Both the position numbers and the translations under genes were made by a program. A stretch of 64,000 nt of DNA from Variovorax sp. JS1663. GTDB taxonomy: Bacteria > Pseudomonadota > Gammaproteobacteria > Burkholderiales > Burkholderiaceae_C. The DNA is taken from positions 1 through 64,000 of the forward strand of contig NZ_LYMK01000026.1 in assembly GCF_002157355.1 (NCBI RefSeq), in the 5' to 3' direction. The notes under the pieces are model-generated. The model saw only the letters and a program-made list of their open reading frames with translations, did no database searches and was not told where the DNA came from. Below, piece by piece: positions 1 to 7,592 of this stretch (position 1 is the first letter of the stretch; every line of letters starts with the position of its first letter).

Positions 1-107
1 CGCTTCGCCCCGAGGGCATCGATCTCGCGGCCCAGCTGCGCCAGGCTGCCGGGGCCGAAGACCACGCGCTGCGGCTGGCTGGTGTAGGTGAAGGCGGCGA
101 CGGGCAT
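1..107 (-). CDS. maleylacetate reductase, N-terminal part (cut by window edge)
   Basis: Only the first 35 codons are inside the window. Read on the minus strand from the ATG at 107, the product begins MPVAAFTYTSQPQRVVFGPG and continues to LGREIDALGAKR. This is the usual start of iron-containing alcohol dehydrogenase-like maleylacetate reductases, which reduce maleylacetate to 3-oxoadipate. The gene faces away from an intradiol dioxygenase of the hydroxyquinol type, whose product would be maleylacetate, so the pair makes biochemical sense. The call rests on a short stretch plus context. Confidence 0.75.
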   Translation of the reverse strand, partial: MPVAAFTYTSQPQRVVFGPGSLAQLGREIDALGAK

Positions 108-225
108 GGGCCGGATGGTAGGCCGAAGCCGGCATGGCGGCCACGCAAAACAGTTTTCCGCCGCCGGCCCTGTGCGCGGCCTTCCGGCCGTTCCATAGTG
201 TCGGCCTGCGAGCAAGGAGACGACG

Positions 226-1095
226 ATGCGCAACCTCGATGAAGACACCATCACCCAGGCCGTGCTGGCCCGCCACACCGGCGCGCCCGATGCGCGCCTG
301 CGCGAGATCATGACCAGCCTGGTGCAGCACCTGCATGCCTTCGCGCGCGACGTCCGGCTCACCGAGGCCGAGTGGTTCGAGGGCATCCGCTTCCTCACCG
401 ACGTCGGCCACATCACCGACGACAAACGGCAGGAGTTCATTCTGCTGTCGGACACGCTGGGCCTGTCGATGCTGGTGACGGCTTTGAACAACCGCAAGCC
501 GCCCGAGTGCACCGAGTCCACCGTGTTCGGTCCCTTCCATGTCGAGGGCTCGCCCGACTACCCGCTGGGCGCCGACGTGGCCAACGGCGCGCGCGGCGAG
601 CCCTGCTACGTGCGCGGTCGCGTGCTTTCTCGGGACGGCAGCCCGGTGCCGGATGCGGAGCTGCAGGTCTGGCAGGCCGATGCCGACGGCCTCTACGACG
701 TGCAGTACCGGGGCGACCACGGGCACCGCGCCCGCGGCACGCTGCGTGCGGATGCCGAGGGCCGCTTCCACTTCAAGTCGATCCGGGCCGAGGCCTACCC
801 CATCCCGCATGACGGGCCGGTGGGCCGCATGCTCGAAGCGCTGGGGCGCCACCCATGGCGGCCGGCGCACCTGCACTTCATGATCACGGCGCCGGGCTTC
901 GAGCGGCTGATCACGCACGTGTTCCGTGACGGCGACCAGTACCTGGATTCCGATGCCGTCTTCGGCGTGCGGCGCTCGCTGATCGCGGACTGGGTCGAAC
1001 ACCCGCCGGGCATGACGCCGGATGGCGGCCGCAGCGAACGGCCCTTCTACACCCTGGATTTCGACTTCGTGCTGAACCCCGCGGCCAAGGGCTGA
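226..1095 (+). CDS. intradiol ring-cleavage dioxygenase, probably hydroxyquinol 1,2-dioxygenase
   Basis: Non-haem Fe(III) intradiol dioxygenase of 289 residues, the usual family length. The N-terminal part (about 15-100) is the catechol dioxygenase helical dimerisation domain; the beta-sandwich catalytic domain follows. The four expected iron ligands are visible: Tyr157, Tyr191, His215 and His217 (the HLH motif). The divergent partner is the start of a maleylacetate reductase, which favours hydroxyquinol (1,2,4-trihydroxybenzene) over catechol as substrate. It would yield maleylacetate for the 3-oxoadipate route. A sequence AGGAG lies just upstream of the ATG. Substrate choice is inferred from context. 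Confidence 0.88.
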   Translation: MRNLDEDTITQAVLARHTGAPDARLREIMTSLVQHLHAFARDVRLTEAEWFEGIRFLTDVGHITDDKRQEFILLSDTLGLSMLVTALNNRKPPECTESTVFGPFHVEGSPDYPLGADVANGARGEPCYVRGRVLSRDGSPVPDAELQVWQADADGLYDVQYRGDHGHRARGTLRADAEGRFHFKSIRAEAYPIPHDGPVGRMLEALGRHPWRPAHLHFMITAPGFERLITHVFRDGDQYLDSDAVFGVRRSLIADWVEHPPGMTPDGGRSERPFYTLDFDFVLNPAAKG

Positions 1096-1158
1096 CCGGC
1101 AAGCCCGGCGCTTCGGTGGTCAAATCGCGCCTTTTCCAACCTGACCAAGGAACATCTC

Positions 1159-1719
1159 GTGAGCACTCTGGACATCGTCGGCCTCTGCGGCAGCCTTCGC
1201 ACCGGTTCCATCAACCGCGCAGCGCTCAACCTGGCCGGCTCGCTGATGCCGCCGAGCATGCGCCTGGACGTCGTCGACTGGCGCGAGATCCCACCCTTCG
1301 ACGGCGATGTCTTCGCCAAGGGCTTTCCGCCGGTGGTGCAGGCGCTGCGCGAGCGTATCCGCCGTGCCGATGGCCTGGTGATCGCGACGCCCGAGTACAA
1401 CTTCTCGATCCCCGGCGTCTTCAAGAACGTGATCGACTGGCTGAGCCGCGGCGAGGACCAGCCCTTCGCCCACAAGCCGGTCGCCATCCTCTCGGCCTCG
1501 CCCGGCCCGCTGGGCGGCGCGCGGGTTCAGTACGACCTGCGCCGCGTGATGCTGTTCGTCAATGCGATGGTGCTGGCCAAGCCCGAGGTCTTCATCGGCG
1601 GCGCCGGCGCCAAGTTCGATGCCGAGGGGCGCTGCACCGACGAGACCACGCGCAAGTTCGTCGGCGACCAGATGCACGCCTTCGAGAAATGGATCAATGC
1701 GGTAGGGCGCATGCGCTGA
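1159..1719 (+). CDS. NAD(P)H-dependent FMN reductase / quinone reductase
   Basis: Flavodoxin-like NADPH-dependent FMN reductase (FMN_red family), 186 residues. The phosphate-binding segment GSLRTGSINRAAL lies near residues 10-22, and the flavin-binding signature PEYNFSIPGVFKNVIDWLSR near residues 78-97 is characteristic. The start is GTG, chosen because AAGGA precedes it at good spacing. Such enzymes reduce flavins, quinones or chromate; here it might supply a reduced cofactor to the neighbouring aromatic pathway, but that is inference. Its 3' end overlaps the convergent gene by 26 bp. Confidence 0.85.
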   Translation: MSTLDIVGLCGSLRTGSINRAALNLAGSLMPPSMRLDVVDWREIPPFDGDVFAKGFPPVVQALRERIRRADGLVIATPEYNFSIPGVFKNVIDWLSRGEDQPFAHKPVAILSASPGPLGGARVQYDLRRVMLFVNAMVLAKPEVFIGGAGAKFDAEGRCTDETTRKFVGDQMHAFEKWINAVGRMR

Positions 1720-1972
1720 GGTCTTCCGCCTCCAGCAGGATGGGGCGGGATGGCGCTTCCCGATAGCGCTCGAGGGCCTTGGCCTCGATGCAATCGAAAT
1801 GGGCTTCGCAGGCTTCGGCGAGGTCGGCGTCGTCGTGGAGGGGTGCGTCTTCGAGGCCGCGCAATGCGGCCTCTGAAATGTGCGCCGTGATGCGCGGACC
1901 GTCGAGGCCGTCGGGATAGATGGCGAACCGGATGGTGCGGGTGTCGGCGCAATGGATCGCTTCGCAGTACAT
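1694..1972 (-). CDS. small conserved protein, DUF1488-like
   Basis: A 92-residue acidic soluble protein. The pattern of a short beta-rich start (RTIRFAIYPDG), an ITAHIS strand and a helical C-terminal half with many Glu and Ala residues resembles DUF1488 proteins. No catalytic motif is visible. The start at 1972 has an AGAGAAG sequence upstream. It overlaps the convergent flavin reductase by 26 bp. Function unknown; the family assignment is moderate. Confidence 0.6.
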   Translation of the reverse strand: MYCEAIHCADTRTIRFAIYPDGLDGPRITAHISEAALRGLEDAPLHDDADLAEACEAHFDCIEAKALERYREAPSRPILLEAEDLSACALPH

Positions 1973-2095
1973 CTTGCTTCTCTGTTTGTCTCTCTCTGTG
2001 GGTGTCAGGCATTGAATGCCAAAGCACTACATCTGGGGCGCGGCATACTTCGCCACCTGGAGAAAGACACCGCCTACACACGAGCCTCGCCTGCG

Positions 2096-2533
2096 ATGAA
2101 CGACCCCTTCGGACTGCAACGCTTCGTCGACGCCCAGGACCCCGTCATCGACGTGGTCCGCGGCGAATTGCGCGCGGGCCGCAAGCGCACGCACTGGATG
2201 TGGTTCGTGTTTCCGCAGATCGCCGGCCTGGGCCACAGCGCGATGGCGCAGCACTATGCGGTCGCCTCGCTGGCTGAGGCACGTGCCTACCTTGCGCATC
2301 CCGTGCTGGGCGCGCGGCTGCGCGAATGCAGCGCGCTGGTGCTGGGCGTGCAGGGGCGTGCGATCGGCGAGATCTTCGGCGCGCCGGACGACCTCAAGTT
2401 CTGCTCCTCCATGACCCTGTTCGGCGTGGCCGATCCGGCCGAGCCGGTGTTCGGCGACTGCCTGCAAAAGTACTTCGGCGGCCGGTCCGATCGCGGAACC
2501 CTGTCCCGGATCGAAGGCGGCCATGCCGGCTGA
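2096..2533 (+). CDS. DUF1810 family protein
   Basis: 145 residues matching the DUF1810 family almost end to end: a QRFVDAQDPVIDVV start, the signature GRKRTHWMWFVFPQIAGLG near residues 28-46, HPVLGARLREC, and a C-terminal FGAPDDLKFCSSMTLF block. The biochemical role of the family is not established. The start at 2096 was chosen because homology begins there; an upstream in-frame extension to 1880 would run antisense through the DUF1488-like gene. The stop overlaps the start of the next gene by 11 bp, suggesting coupled translation. Confidence 0.88.
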   Translation: MNDPFGLQRFVDAQDPVIDVVRGELRAGRKRTHWMWFVFPQIAGLGHSAMAQHYAVASLAEARAYLAHPVLGARLRECSALVLGVQGRAIGEIFGAPDDLKFCSSMTLFGVADPAEPVFGDCLQKYFGGRSDRGTLSRIEGGHAG

Positions 2534-4121
2534 GCGGGTGGGGCGCGTCGTCGCATGGCTGCTGGCCGGCCTGCTGGCCTTGCTGCTGGCCGGCTGCGCA
2601 GGCCTGCCGAAGGAGGTCGCGCGCACGCCGTCCGAGGCCTTCACCGGGACCGAGGGCACGCCGCTCGGCCGCATCGCCTGGGCCGGTGCGCCGGACCGGG
2701 CCCAGAGCGGCTTCAGGCTGCTGCCGATGCCCGCCTACTCCATGCACGCCCGCCTCGAGCTGGCGCGGCGCGCGCAGCGCAGCATCGACATCCAGTACTA
2801 CCTGGTGCAGAACGACGAGACCGGCCGCTACCTGCTGCGCACGCTGCGCGATGCGGCCGATCGCGGCGTGCGCGTGCGGGTGCTGATCGACGACCTCTAC
2901 ACCGCGGGCTCCGACCGGCTGCTGGTGGCCCTGGCCGCCCATCCCAACGTGGAGGTGCGCCTCTTCAATCCCTTCCCGGCCGGTCGCGCGCGGCTCTCCA
3001 CGCGGCTGGCCGCCTCGCTGTTCGACATCGACCGCGTCCACCGCCGCATGCACAACAAGCTGTTCGTGGCCGACAACGCGATGGCGGTGGTCGGGGGGCG
3101 CAACATCGCCAACGAGTACTTCATGCGCGATGCCGGCTCGAACTTCATCGACATCGACACGCTGGTGACCGGCGCGGTCGTGCCGCGCCTGTCCTCGCTG
3201 TTCGACATGTACTGGAACAGCCCCTTCGTCTATCCCGTCGAATCGCTGGCGCCGCCGGATGCGCCCGCGCGCGAGCTGCGGCAGCGCTTCGAGGAGATGA
3301 CCATGGATGCGGCCATCTGGGCGCCGCAGACGCCGATCGAGCGCGACCTGCTGGGCTATCGCGCGCTGGGCGAGGACCTGGACGAGGACGCGCTGCAACT
3401 GACCTGGGCGCGGGCCGAGGCCTATGCCGATACGCCGCACAAGGCCCTCGGCCCGCGCGAGCTGCGCCCGAAGGTGGCGGCGGACGCGCCCGAGGGCGTG
3501 CTCTTCAACGTGCGGCGCGTGGTGCGCGCGGCCGAGCGCGAGGCGATGGTCACCACGCCCTACCTGATCCCGGGGCGCGGCGGCATGGAATCGGTGCGCC
3601 TGCTGCGCGAGCGCGGCGTGCGCTTCACCCTGGTGACCAATTCGCTGGCGGCGACCGACGAGTCGCTGGTGCACCTGGGCTACCGCCGCTACCGGCCCGA
3701 ACTGCTTGCGCTGGGCGTGGAGCTGTACGAGCTCAGCCCCAAGCGCGTGGAGCAGACCCAGCGCTTCGGCGTCTTCGGCTCGGCCAGCGGACGCTTGCAC
3801 GGCAAGTCGGCGGTGGTCGACGGCAAGGTGGTGTTCCTCGGCTCGCTGAACTTCGATCCGCGCTCGGACCTGCACAACACCGAGCTGGGCCTGTTCGTCT
3901 ACAGCCCGCAGATCGCCGCGCAGCTCACCAGCCTGATCGGCCTCATCACCATGGACGCGGCCTACCACCTGCGCCTGGGCCCGCGCGGCGACATCGAATG
4001 GGTGAGCCCCTCCACCGACGGCGGCCCGGACCACGTGCTGCACGAAGAGCCCGAGACCGACTTCGGCTCGCGGCTGAAGCTGGAGCTCTTCGCGCCGCTG
4101 GTGCCCGAGAACCTGTTGTAG
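2523..4121 (+). CDS. phospholipase D-family lipoprotein (cardiolipin synthase C-like)
   Basis: 532 residues with a lipoprotein signal: hydrophobic residues 9-24 end in a lipobox with Cys25. Two complete HKD phosphodiesterase motifs follow: His177-Lys179-Asp184 (HNKLFVAD) and His426-Lys428-Asp433 (HGKSAVVD), each trailed by a GG/GS-N segment. This two-domain arrangement is that of ClsC/YmdC-type enzymes, which transfer phosphatidyl groups, for example to make cardiolipin, at the envelope. The gene begins inside the preceding DUF1810 gene. Substrate specificity cannot be read from sequence. Confidence 0.85.
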   Translation: MPAERVGRVVAWLLAGLLALLLAGCAGLPKEVARTPSEAFTGTEGTPLGRIAWAGAPDRAQSGFRLLPMPAYSMHARLELARRAQRSIDIQYYLVQNDETGRYLLRTLRDAADRGVRVRVLIDDLYTAGSDRLLVALAAHPNVEVRLFNPFPAGRARLSTRLAASLFDIDRVHRRMHNKLFVADNAMAVVGGRNIANEYFMRDAGSNFIDIDTLVTGAVVPRLSSLFDMYWNSPFVYPVESLAPPDAPARELRQRFEEMTMDAAIWAPQTPIERDLLGYRALGEDLDEDALQLTWARAEAYADTPHKALGPRELRPKVAADAPEGVLFNVRRVVRAAEREAMVTTPYLIPGRGGMESVRLLRERGVRFTLVTNSLAATDESLVHLGYRRYRPELLALGVELYELSPKRVEQTQRFGVFGSASGRLHGKSAVVDGKVVFLGSLNFDPRSDLHNTELGLFVYSPQIAAQLTSLIGLITMDAAYHLRLGPRGDIEWVSPSTDGGPDHVLHEEPETDFGSRLKLELFAPLVPENLL

Positions 4122-4257
4122 ACGTAGACGCGCCGACCGCCGCGTGTCATCAAACGACAAGTGGAAGGCGCGAAAGGTCAAGCGGCATCGCGCCATCGCT
4201 CCAAAGATCGGGTCGTCCATCGCGAAAGATGGAACGCCACCCACTTAGGAGAGAAAG

Positions 4258-4386
4258 ATGCATTTCCTGGACGATTCGCTGCTTCCCGAGAACCAACAGC
4301 CGCTGGTGATCCAGGCCCCGGTGAGGGGGTTGGCGGACCACACGAAGTGGGGGAGCCTGGGGGAGAGCTTTATTTCAACCCGCTGA
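4258..4386 (+). pseudogene. beheaded gene remnant fused to a repeat element
   Basis: A strong Shine-Dalgarno (AGGAGAGAAAG) precedes an ATG that opens MHFLDDSLLPENQQPLVIQA. The next codons enter repeat copy 1 at about 4316, and the frame then reads repeat sequence until a TGA at 4384-4386 (42 codons in total). It looks like the 5' end of a once-longer gene whose remainder was replaced at the repeat boundary. The parent family is not recognised. It runs antisense into the 3' end of the LytM-like gene. Confidence 0.45.
4316..4368 (-). repeat. post-stop hairpin repeat, copy 1 (partial)
   Basis: Fifty-three bases nearly identical to the inner part of copy 2 (5018-5109) and similar, in opposite orientation, to copy 3 (11631-11723). 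Read on the minus strand it starts CTCTCCCCCAGGC directly after the TAA of the LytM-like gene. It contains the CCACACGAAGTGG hairpin and a CCCC/GGGG stem. The outer segment present in the other two copies is missing, and the remnant at 4258 begins there instead. Confidence 0.8.
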
Positions 4387-4882
4387 GATAGGGCTCGGGA
4401 TCGACCGCGGTGCCCTGCTTGCGCAGCTCGAAGTGCAACTTGACGCGATCGGCGCCGCTGCTGCCCATCTCGGCGATCTTCTGGCCCTGGCGCACCACGT
4501 CCTTTTCCTTCACGAGGATGCTCTGCGCATGGGCGTAGGCGGTGAGGTAGGTCTCGTTGTGCTTGACGATCACCATGTTGCCGTAGCCGCGCAGCTCGCT
4601 GCCGACGTAGACGACGCGGCCATCGGCCGAGGCCACGATCGGGTCGCCCGGGCTGCCCGCGATGTCCAGCCCCTTGTTGTTCCTGCCGTCGAAGCGCGAG
4701 AGAGTGGGGCCCGGTGCGGGGCGGATGAAGGCGGCCGGCGCCGGCGGTGGCTTGGGCGGCGTGGCGGGAATGGAGGAGGGCAGGGGCCGTTGCGGCGGCA
4801 GCGGCGTGGTGCTGCAGGCCACGAGGCCGGCGGCCGCGGTGGCGAGGATGCCGGCGCGGAGAGCAAAGGTCTTGGAGTGCAT
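4370..4882 (-). CDS. LytM/M23-domain lipoprotein, probably non-catalytic amidase activator
   Basis: 170 residues. A lipoprotein signal ends in Cys23 (GLVAC), followed by a Pro-rich linker and a C-terminal peptidase M23 (LytM) fold. Zinc ligands look lost: the usual H-x-G-x-D is NKGLD here, and the usual HLH pair near the end is KLHFE. Degenerate LytM domains of this kind (EnvC, NlpD) activate N-acetylmuramoyl-L-alanine amidases rather than cut peptidoglycan themselves. No LysM domain is present, unlike NlpD. The start at 4882 was chosen because the signal peptide begins there. Repeat copy 1 follows its stop. Confidence 0.75.
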   Translation of the reverse strand: MHSKTFALRAGILATAAAGLVACSTTPLPPQRPLPSSIPATPPKPPPAPAAFIRPAPGPTLSRFDGRNNKGLDIAGSPGDPIVASADGRVVYVGSELRGYGNMVIVKHNETYLTAYAHAQSILVKEKDVVRQGQKIAEMGSSGADRVKLHFELRKQGTAVDPEPYLSGLK

Positions 4883-5017
4883 GGCGTTTTTTGGAGCCCA
4901 TTTGACACCCTGGGTTCCCGAGGACCTGTAGGACCTGGCCGGATTCAGGGTTTGCCGGGACCGGCCTGCTGCTCTGCGAGCGACCCGAGACGCATGATGC
5001 CCTGCACGCCAGTCGGG

Positions 5018-5109
5018 GAACACCGCGGAACCGGCTTTGCCGGGCCGCTGGTGTTGCCCCCGGTGAGGGGGTTGGCGGACCACACGAAGTGGGGAGCCTG
5101 GGGGAGAGC
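5018..5109 (-). repeat. post-stop hairpin repeat, copy 2 (full length)
   Basis: Ninety-two bases with a run of hairpins: CCGGCTTTGCCGG, CCCCCGGTGAGGGGG and CCACACGAAGTGG. It abuts the TGA of creA (5111) with a one-base gap in the orientation stop-GCTCTCCCCCAGGC. It lies between creA and the LytM-like gene. It is the full-length partner of copy 3 at 11631, differing at a modest number of positions. Confidence 0.85.
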
Positions 5110-5110
5110 G

Positions 5111-5581
5111 TCATTTCAAGGGGATCGGCGTGGCGCGGTCGATGGGCACTGCGGTCACGCTGTTCTTGGGCGAGCCGTCGATCAGCAGATCGGAGTAGGT
5201 CAGGTAGACCAGGGTGTTGCGCGTGGCGTCCACCATGCGCACCACGCGCAGGCGCTTGAACAGGATCGACAGGCGCTCGCTGTAGACCTCCTCGCGCTTG
5301 GCCAGCGGCTGGGTCACGCGCACGGGCCCGACCTGGCGGCAGGCGATGGAGGCCTCGGCCTTGTCCTCGGCCAGACCGAGTGCGCCGGAGACGCCGCCCG
5401 TCTTGGCGCGCGAGACGTAGCAAGTGACGCCGCTGACCTTGGGGTCGTCGTAGGCCTCGACCACGATCTTGTGGTCGGGTCCGATCAGCTTGAAGGCGGT
5501 GTCGACTTCACCCACCGGTTCGGCATGGGCCTGCGCGGCGAGCAGCAGCGCGCCGCAGAGCGATGCACGCAGGGCCTTCAT
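5111..5581 (-). CDS. creA: CreA family periplasmic protein
   Basis: 156 residues with a cleavable signal peptide (about 1-20, ending AQAHA) and the hallmark CreA sequence: VGEVDTAFKLIGPDHKIVVE near residues 23-42, a Cys in GVTCYVSRAKTGG, and a second Cys in EASIACRQVG. CreA is widely conserved in Proteobacteria, exported, and of unknown molecular function. Its ATG overlaps the TGA of the upstream NUDIX gene (ATGA), so the two are probably translated as a coupled pair. Confidence 0.9.
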   Translation of the reverse strand: MKALRASLCGALLLAAQAHAEPVGEVDTAFKLIGPDHKIVVEAYDDPKVSGVTCYVSRAKTGGVSGALGLAEDKAEASIACRQVGPVRVTQPLAKREEVYSERLSILFKRLRVVRMVDATRNTLVYLTYSDLLIDGSPKNSVTAVPIDRATPIPLK

Positions 5582-6129
5582 ACGATGTCGAGGGTGTGGA
5601 CCCGGTCGAAGCTGCCGCGGCGCCGGTCCTCGAAGTAACGGGTGAGCGCCTCCCGCACGGTGCGGAAGGCGATCTCGTCCCAGGGGATCTCCTCTTCCGT
5701 GAAGAGGCGCGCCTCGATCGTCTCGTGGCCCGGATCGAACTTGTCGCTCAAGAGGCGCGCCCGGTAGAACAGGTGCACCTGCCCGACCCGCACCACGCTC
5801 ATCACCGCGAACAGGCCCTCCAGCTCGTACTGGGCGCCGGCTTCCTCGTCGGTCTCGCGCGCCGCGCCCTGCGCGGTGGTCTCGTTGAGTTCCATGAAGC
5901 CGGCCGGCAGCGTCCACTTGCCCCAGCGCGGCTCGATGTTGCGCTTGCACAGCAGCACGCGATCGCCTAGTACCGGGATGGTGCCCACCACGTTGAGCGG
6001 GTTCTCGTAGTGCACGGTGTGGCAGGCCGGGCACACGGCGCGCTCGCGCGTGTCGCCGTCGTCGGGGATGCGGTAGACCACCGCGGTGCCGCAGTTCTTG
6101 CAGTGCTTGATGGGGACGCGCAGGAGCAT
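5578..6129 (-). CDS. NUDIX hydrolase with N-terminal zinc ribbon
   Basis: 183 residues. An N-terminal zinc ribbon (CKNCG near residue 10 and CPACH near residue 33) precedes a Nudix fold. The Nudix box is complete: G-F-M-E-L-N-E followed by AARETDEEAGA, with the expected REUXEE core. Zinc-ribbon Nudix proteins hydrolyse nucleoside diphosphate derivatives such as NADH or ADP-ribose; the substrate here is not determined. The stop codon overlaps the creA start. Confidence 0.88.
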   Translation of the reverse strand: MLLRVPIKHCKNCGTAVVYRIPDDGDTRERAVCPACHTVHYENPLNVVGTIPVLGDRVLLCKRNIEPRWGKWTLPAGFMELNETTAQGAARETDEEAGAQYELEGLFAVMSVVRVGQVHLFYRARLLSDKFDPGHETIEARLFTEEEIPWDEIAFRTVREALTRYFEDRRRGSFDRVHTLDIV

Positions 6130-6146
6130 CGGCGGTCTGTTTGTTG

Positions 6147-6848
6147 TCAGACGATCTTGACGGTGAGCGCGGGCAGGCCGGCGACCTGGCCGACCAGGGT
6201 GTCGCCGGTCACCACCGCGGCCACGCCCTCGGGAGTTCCGGTGAAGATCAGGTCGCCGGGCTGCAGTTCCCAGGCGGCCGAGAGGTGCTCGATGGTCTCG
6301 GCCATGTTCCAGATCAGCTTGCTCACGTTGCTGCGCTGGCGGTCCTGGCCGTTGACCTGCAGCGAGATCTCGGCGTGCTCGATGTCGCCGGCCTCGGCCG
6401 CCGGAACGATGGGACCGGTGGGCGCGCTCTGCTCGAAGCTCTTGCCGATGTCCCACGGGCGGCCCTGCTTCTTCATTTCGCCCTGCAGGTCGCGGCGCGT
6501 CATGTCCAGGCCCACGGCGTAGCCGAAGATGTGCTTCATCGCGTCGGCCGCCTTGATGTTCCTGCCGCCGGTGCCGATGGCCGCAACCAGCTCGATCTCG
6601 TGGTGCAGATTCTGGGTGAGGGTGGGGTAGGCCATCGTGCCCGTGCTGCCCGCGTCGACCACGACCACCGCGTCGGCCGGCTTCATGAAGAAGAAGGGCG
6701 GCTCACGGCCGGTGAAACCCATCTCCTTGGCGTGCTCCTCGTAGTTGCGGCCCACGCAGTAGATGCGGTGGACCGGGAAGCGCGTGCTCCGGCCGACCAC
6801 GGGCAGGGACACCGTCGCCGGGGGCGTGAAGACGTATTCGGAAGCCAT
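6147..6848 (-). CDS. fumarylacetoacetate hydrolase family protein (possibly fumarylpyruvate hydrolase)
   Basis: 233 residues of the FAH-like C-C bond hydrolase fold. Visible family features are CVGRNYEEHAKEMG near residue 31, FFFMKPADAVV, metal-ligand region HHEIELVAAIG, VGLDMTRRDLQ and the closing GDLIFTGTPEGV. The divergent neighbour is a zeta-class GST isomerase. That pairing occurs in gentisate degradation (maleylpyruvate isomerase plus fumarylpyruvate hydrolase) and in tyrosine degradation. The short, YcgM-like length favours fumarylpyruvate or acylpyruvate over fumarylacetoacetate. The start at 6848 has AAAGGA upstream. Confidence 0.82.
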   Translation of the reverse strand: MASEYVFTPPATVSLPVVGRSTRFPVHRIYCVGRNYEEHAKEMGFTGREPPFFFMKPADAVVVVDAGSTGTMAYPTLTQNLHHEIELVAAIGTGGRNIKAADAMKHIFGYAVGLDMTRRDLQGEMKKQGRPWDIGKSFEQSAPTGPIVPAAEAGDIEHAEISLQVNGQDRQRSNVSKLIWNMAETIEHLSAAWELQPGDLIFTGTPEGVAAVVTGDTLVGQVAGLPALTVKIV

Positions 6849-6948
6849 GGGGAGAAAGTCCTTTTCGAGCGAAAGCGGCAGTTTGCCAGAGGGCGCCGGG
6901 CGTTGCCGGCTTTTGGCCGCGGCGCAGAGGAGGGCTATGCTTCGGGCC

Positions 6949-7590
6949 ATGATGAAGCTGCACAACTATTTCCGCTCCTCCGCGTCGTTCCGCGTGCGCA
7001 TCGCCCTCAACCTCAAGGGGCTGGACTACGAGTACATCCCGGTGCACATCGCCCGCGGCGAGCACAAGACGGGGCCCTTCTCGGCCATCTCGGCTGACAT
7101 GCTGGTGCCGCTGCTGGAAGACGACGGCGAGCGCTTCTCGCAGTCGATGGCGATCATCGAGTACCTGGAAGAGATCCATCCAGAGCCCGCGCTGCTGCCG
7201 CACGACCCGGTGGGCCGCGCCCACGTGCGGGCGCTGGCGCAGTCGGTCGCCTGTGAGATCCACCCGCTCAACAACCTGCGCGTGCTGAAGTACCTGGTGC
7301 GCGATCTCAAGGTGGGCGACGACGCCAAGAACACCTGGTACCGCCACTGGGTGCGCGAGGGCATGCTGGCCTTCGAGCGCCAACTGGCGCAGCAGCCGGC
7401 CAGCGTCTACTGCTGGGGCGACACGCCCACCCTGGCCGACTGCTGCCTGGTGCCGCAGGTCTTCAACGGCCAGCGTTTCGACTGCGACTTCAGCGGGCTG
7501 CCGCGCACCATGGCGGCCTTCGAGGCCTGCATGCAGCTCGATGCCTTCCAGCGCGCCCAGCCCTCGCGCTGCCCCGACGCGGAACCCTGA
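6949..7590 (+). CDS. maiA: maleylacetoacetate / maleylpyruvate isomerase (zeta-class GST)
   Basis: About 213 residues. The N-terminal thioredoxin-like domain has the zeta-class signature YFRSSASFRVRIALNLKGLDY, and the C-terminal helical domain contains EIHPLNNLRVL. These enzymes use glutathione to isomerise a cis double bond in maleylacetoacetate or maleylpyruvate. The product would feed the divergent FAH-family hydrolase. The start is ambiguous: in-frame ATGs occur at 6937, 6949 and 6952. AGGAGG at 6928-6933 fits none at ideal spacing; homology begins at the MKLHNYF residues. Confidence 0.85.
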   Translation: MMKLHNYFRSSASFRVRIALNLKGLDYEYIPVHIARGEHKTGPFSAISADMLVPLLEDDGERFSQSMAIIEYLEEIHPEPALLPHDPVGRAHVRALAQSVACEIHPLNNLRVLKYLVRDLKVGDDAKNTWYRHWVREGMLAFERQLAQQPASVYCWGDTPTLADCCLVPQVFNGQRFDCDFSGLPRTMAAFEACMQLDAFQRAQPSRCPDAEP

Positions 7591-7592
7591 GC

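Noticed and set aside
2394..4244. Very long minus-strand open frame opposite the phospholipase-D gene
   Set aside because: A high-GC codon-position shadow. The plus strand carries two HKD motifs and a lipobox; the minus frame is low-complexity His/Gln/Arg-rich.
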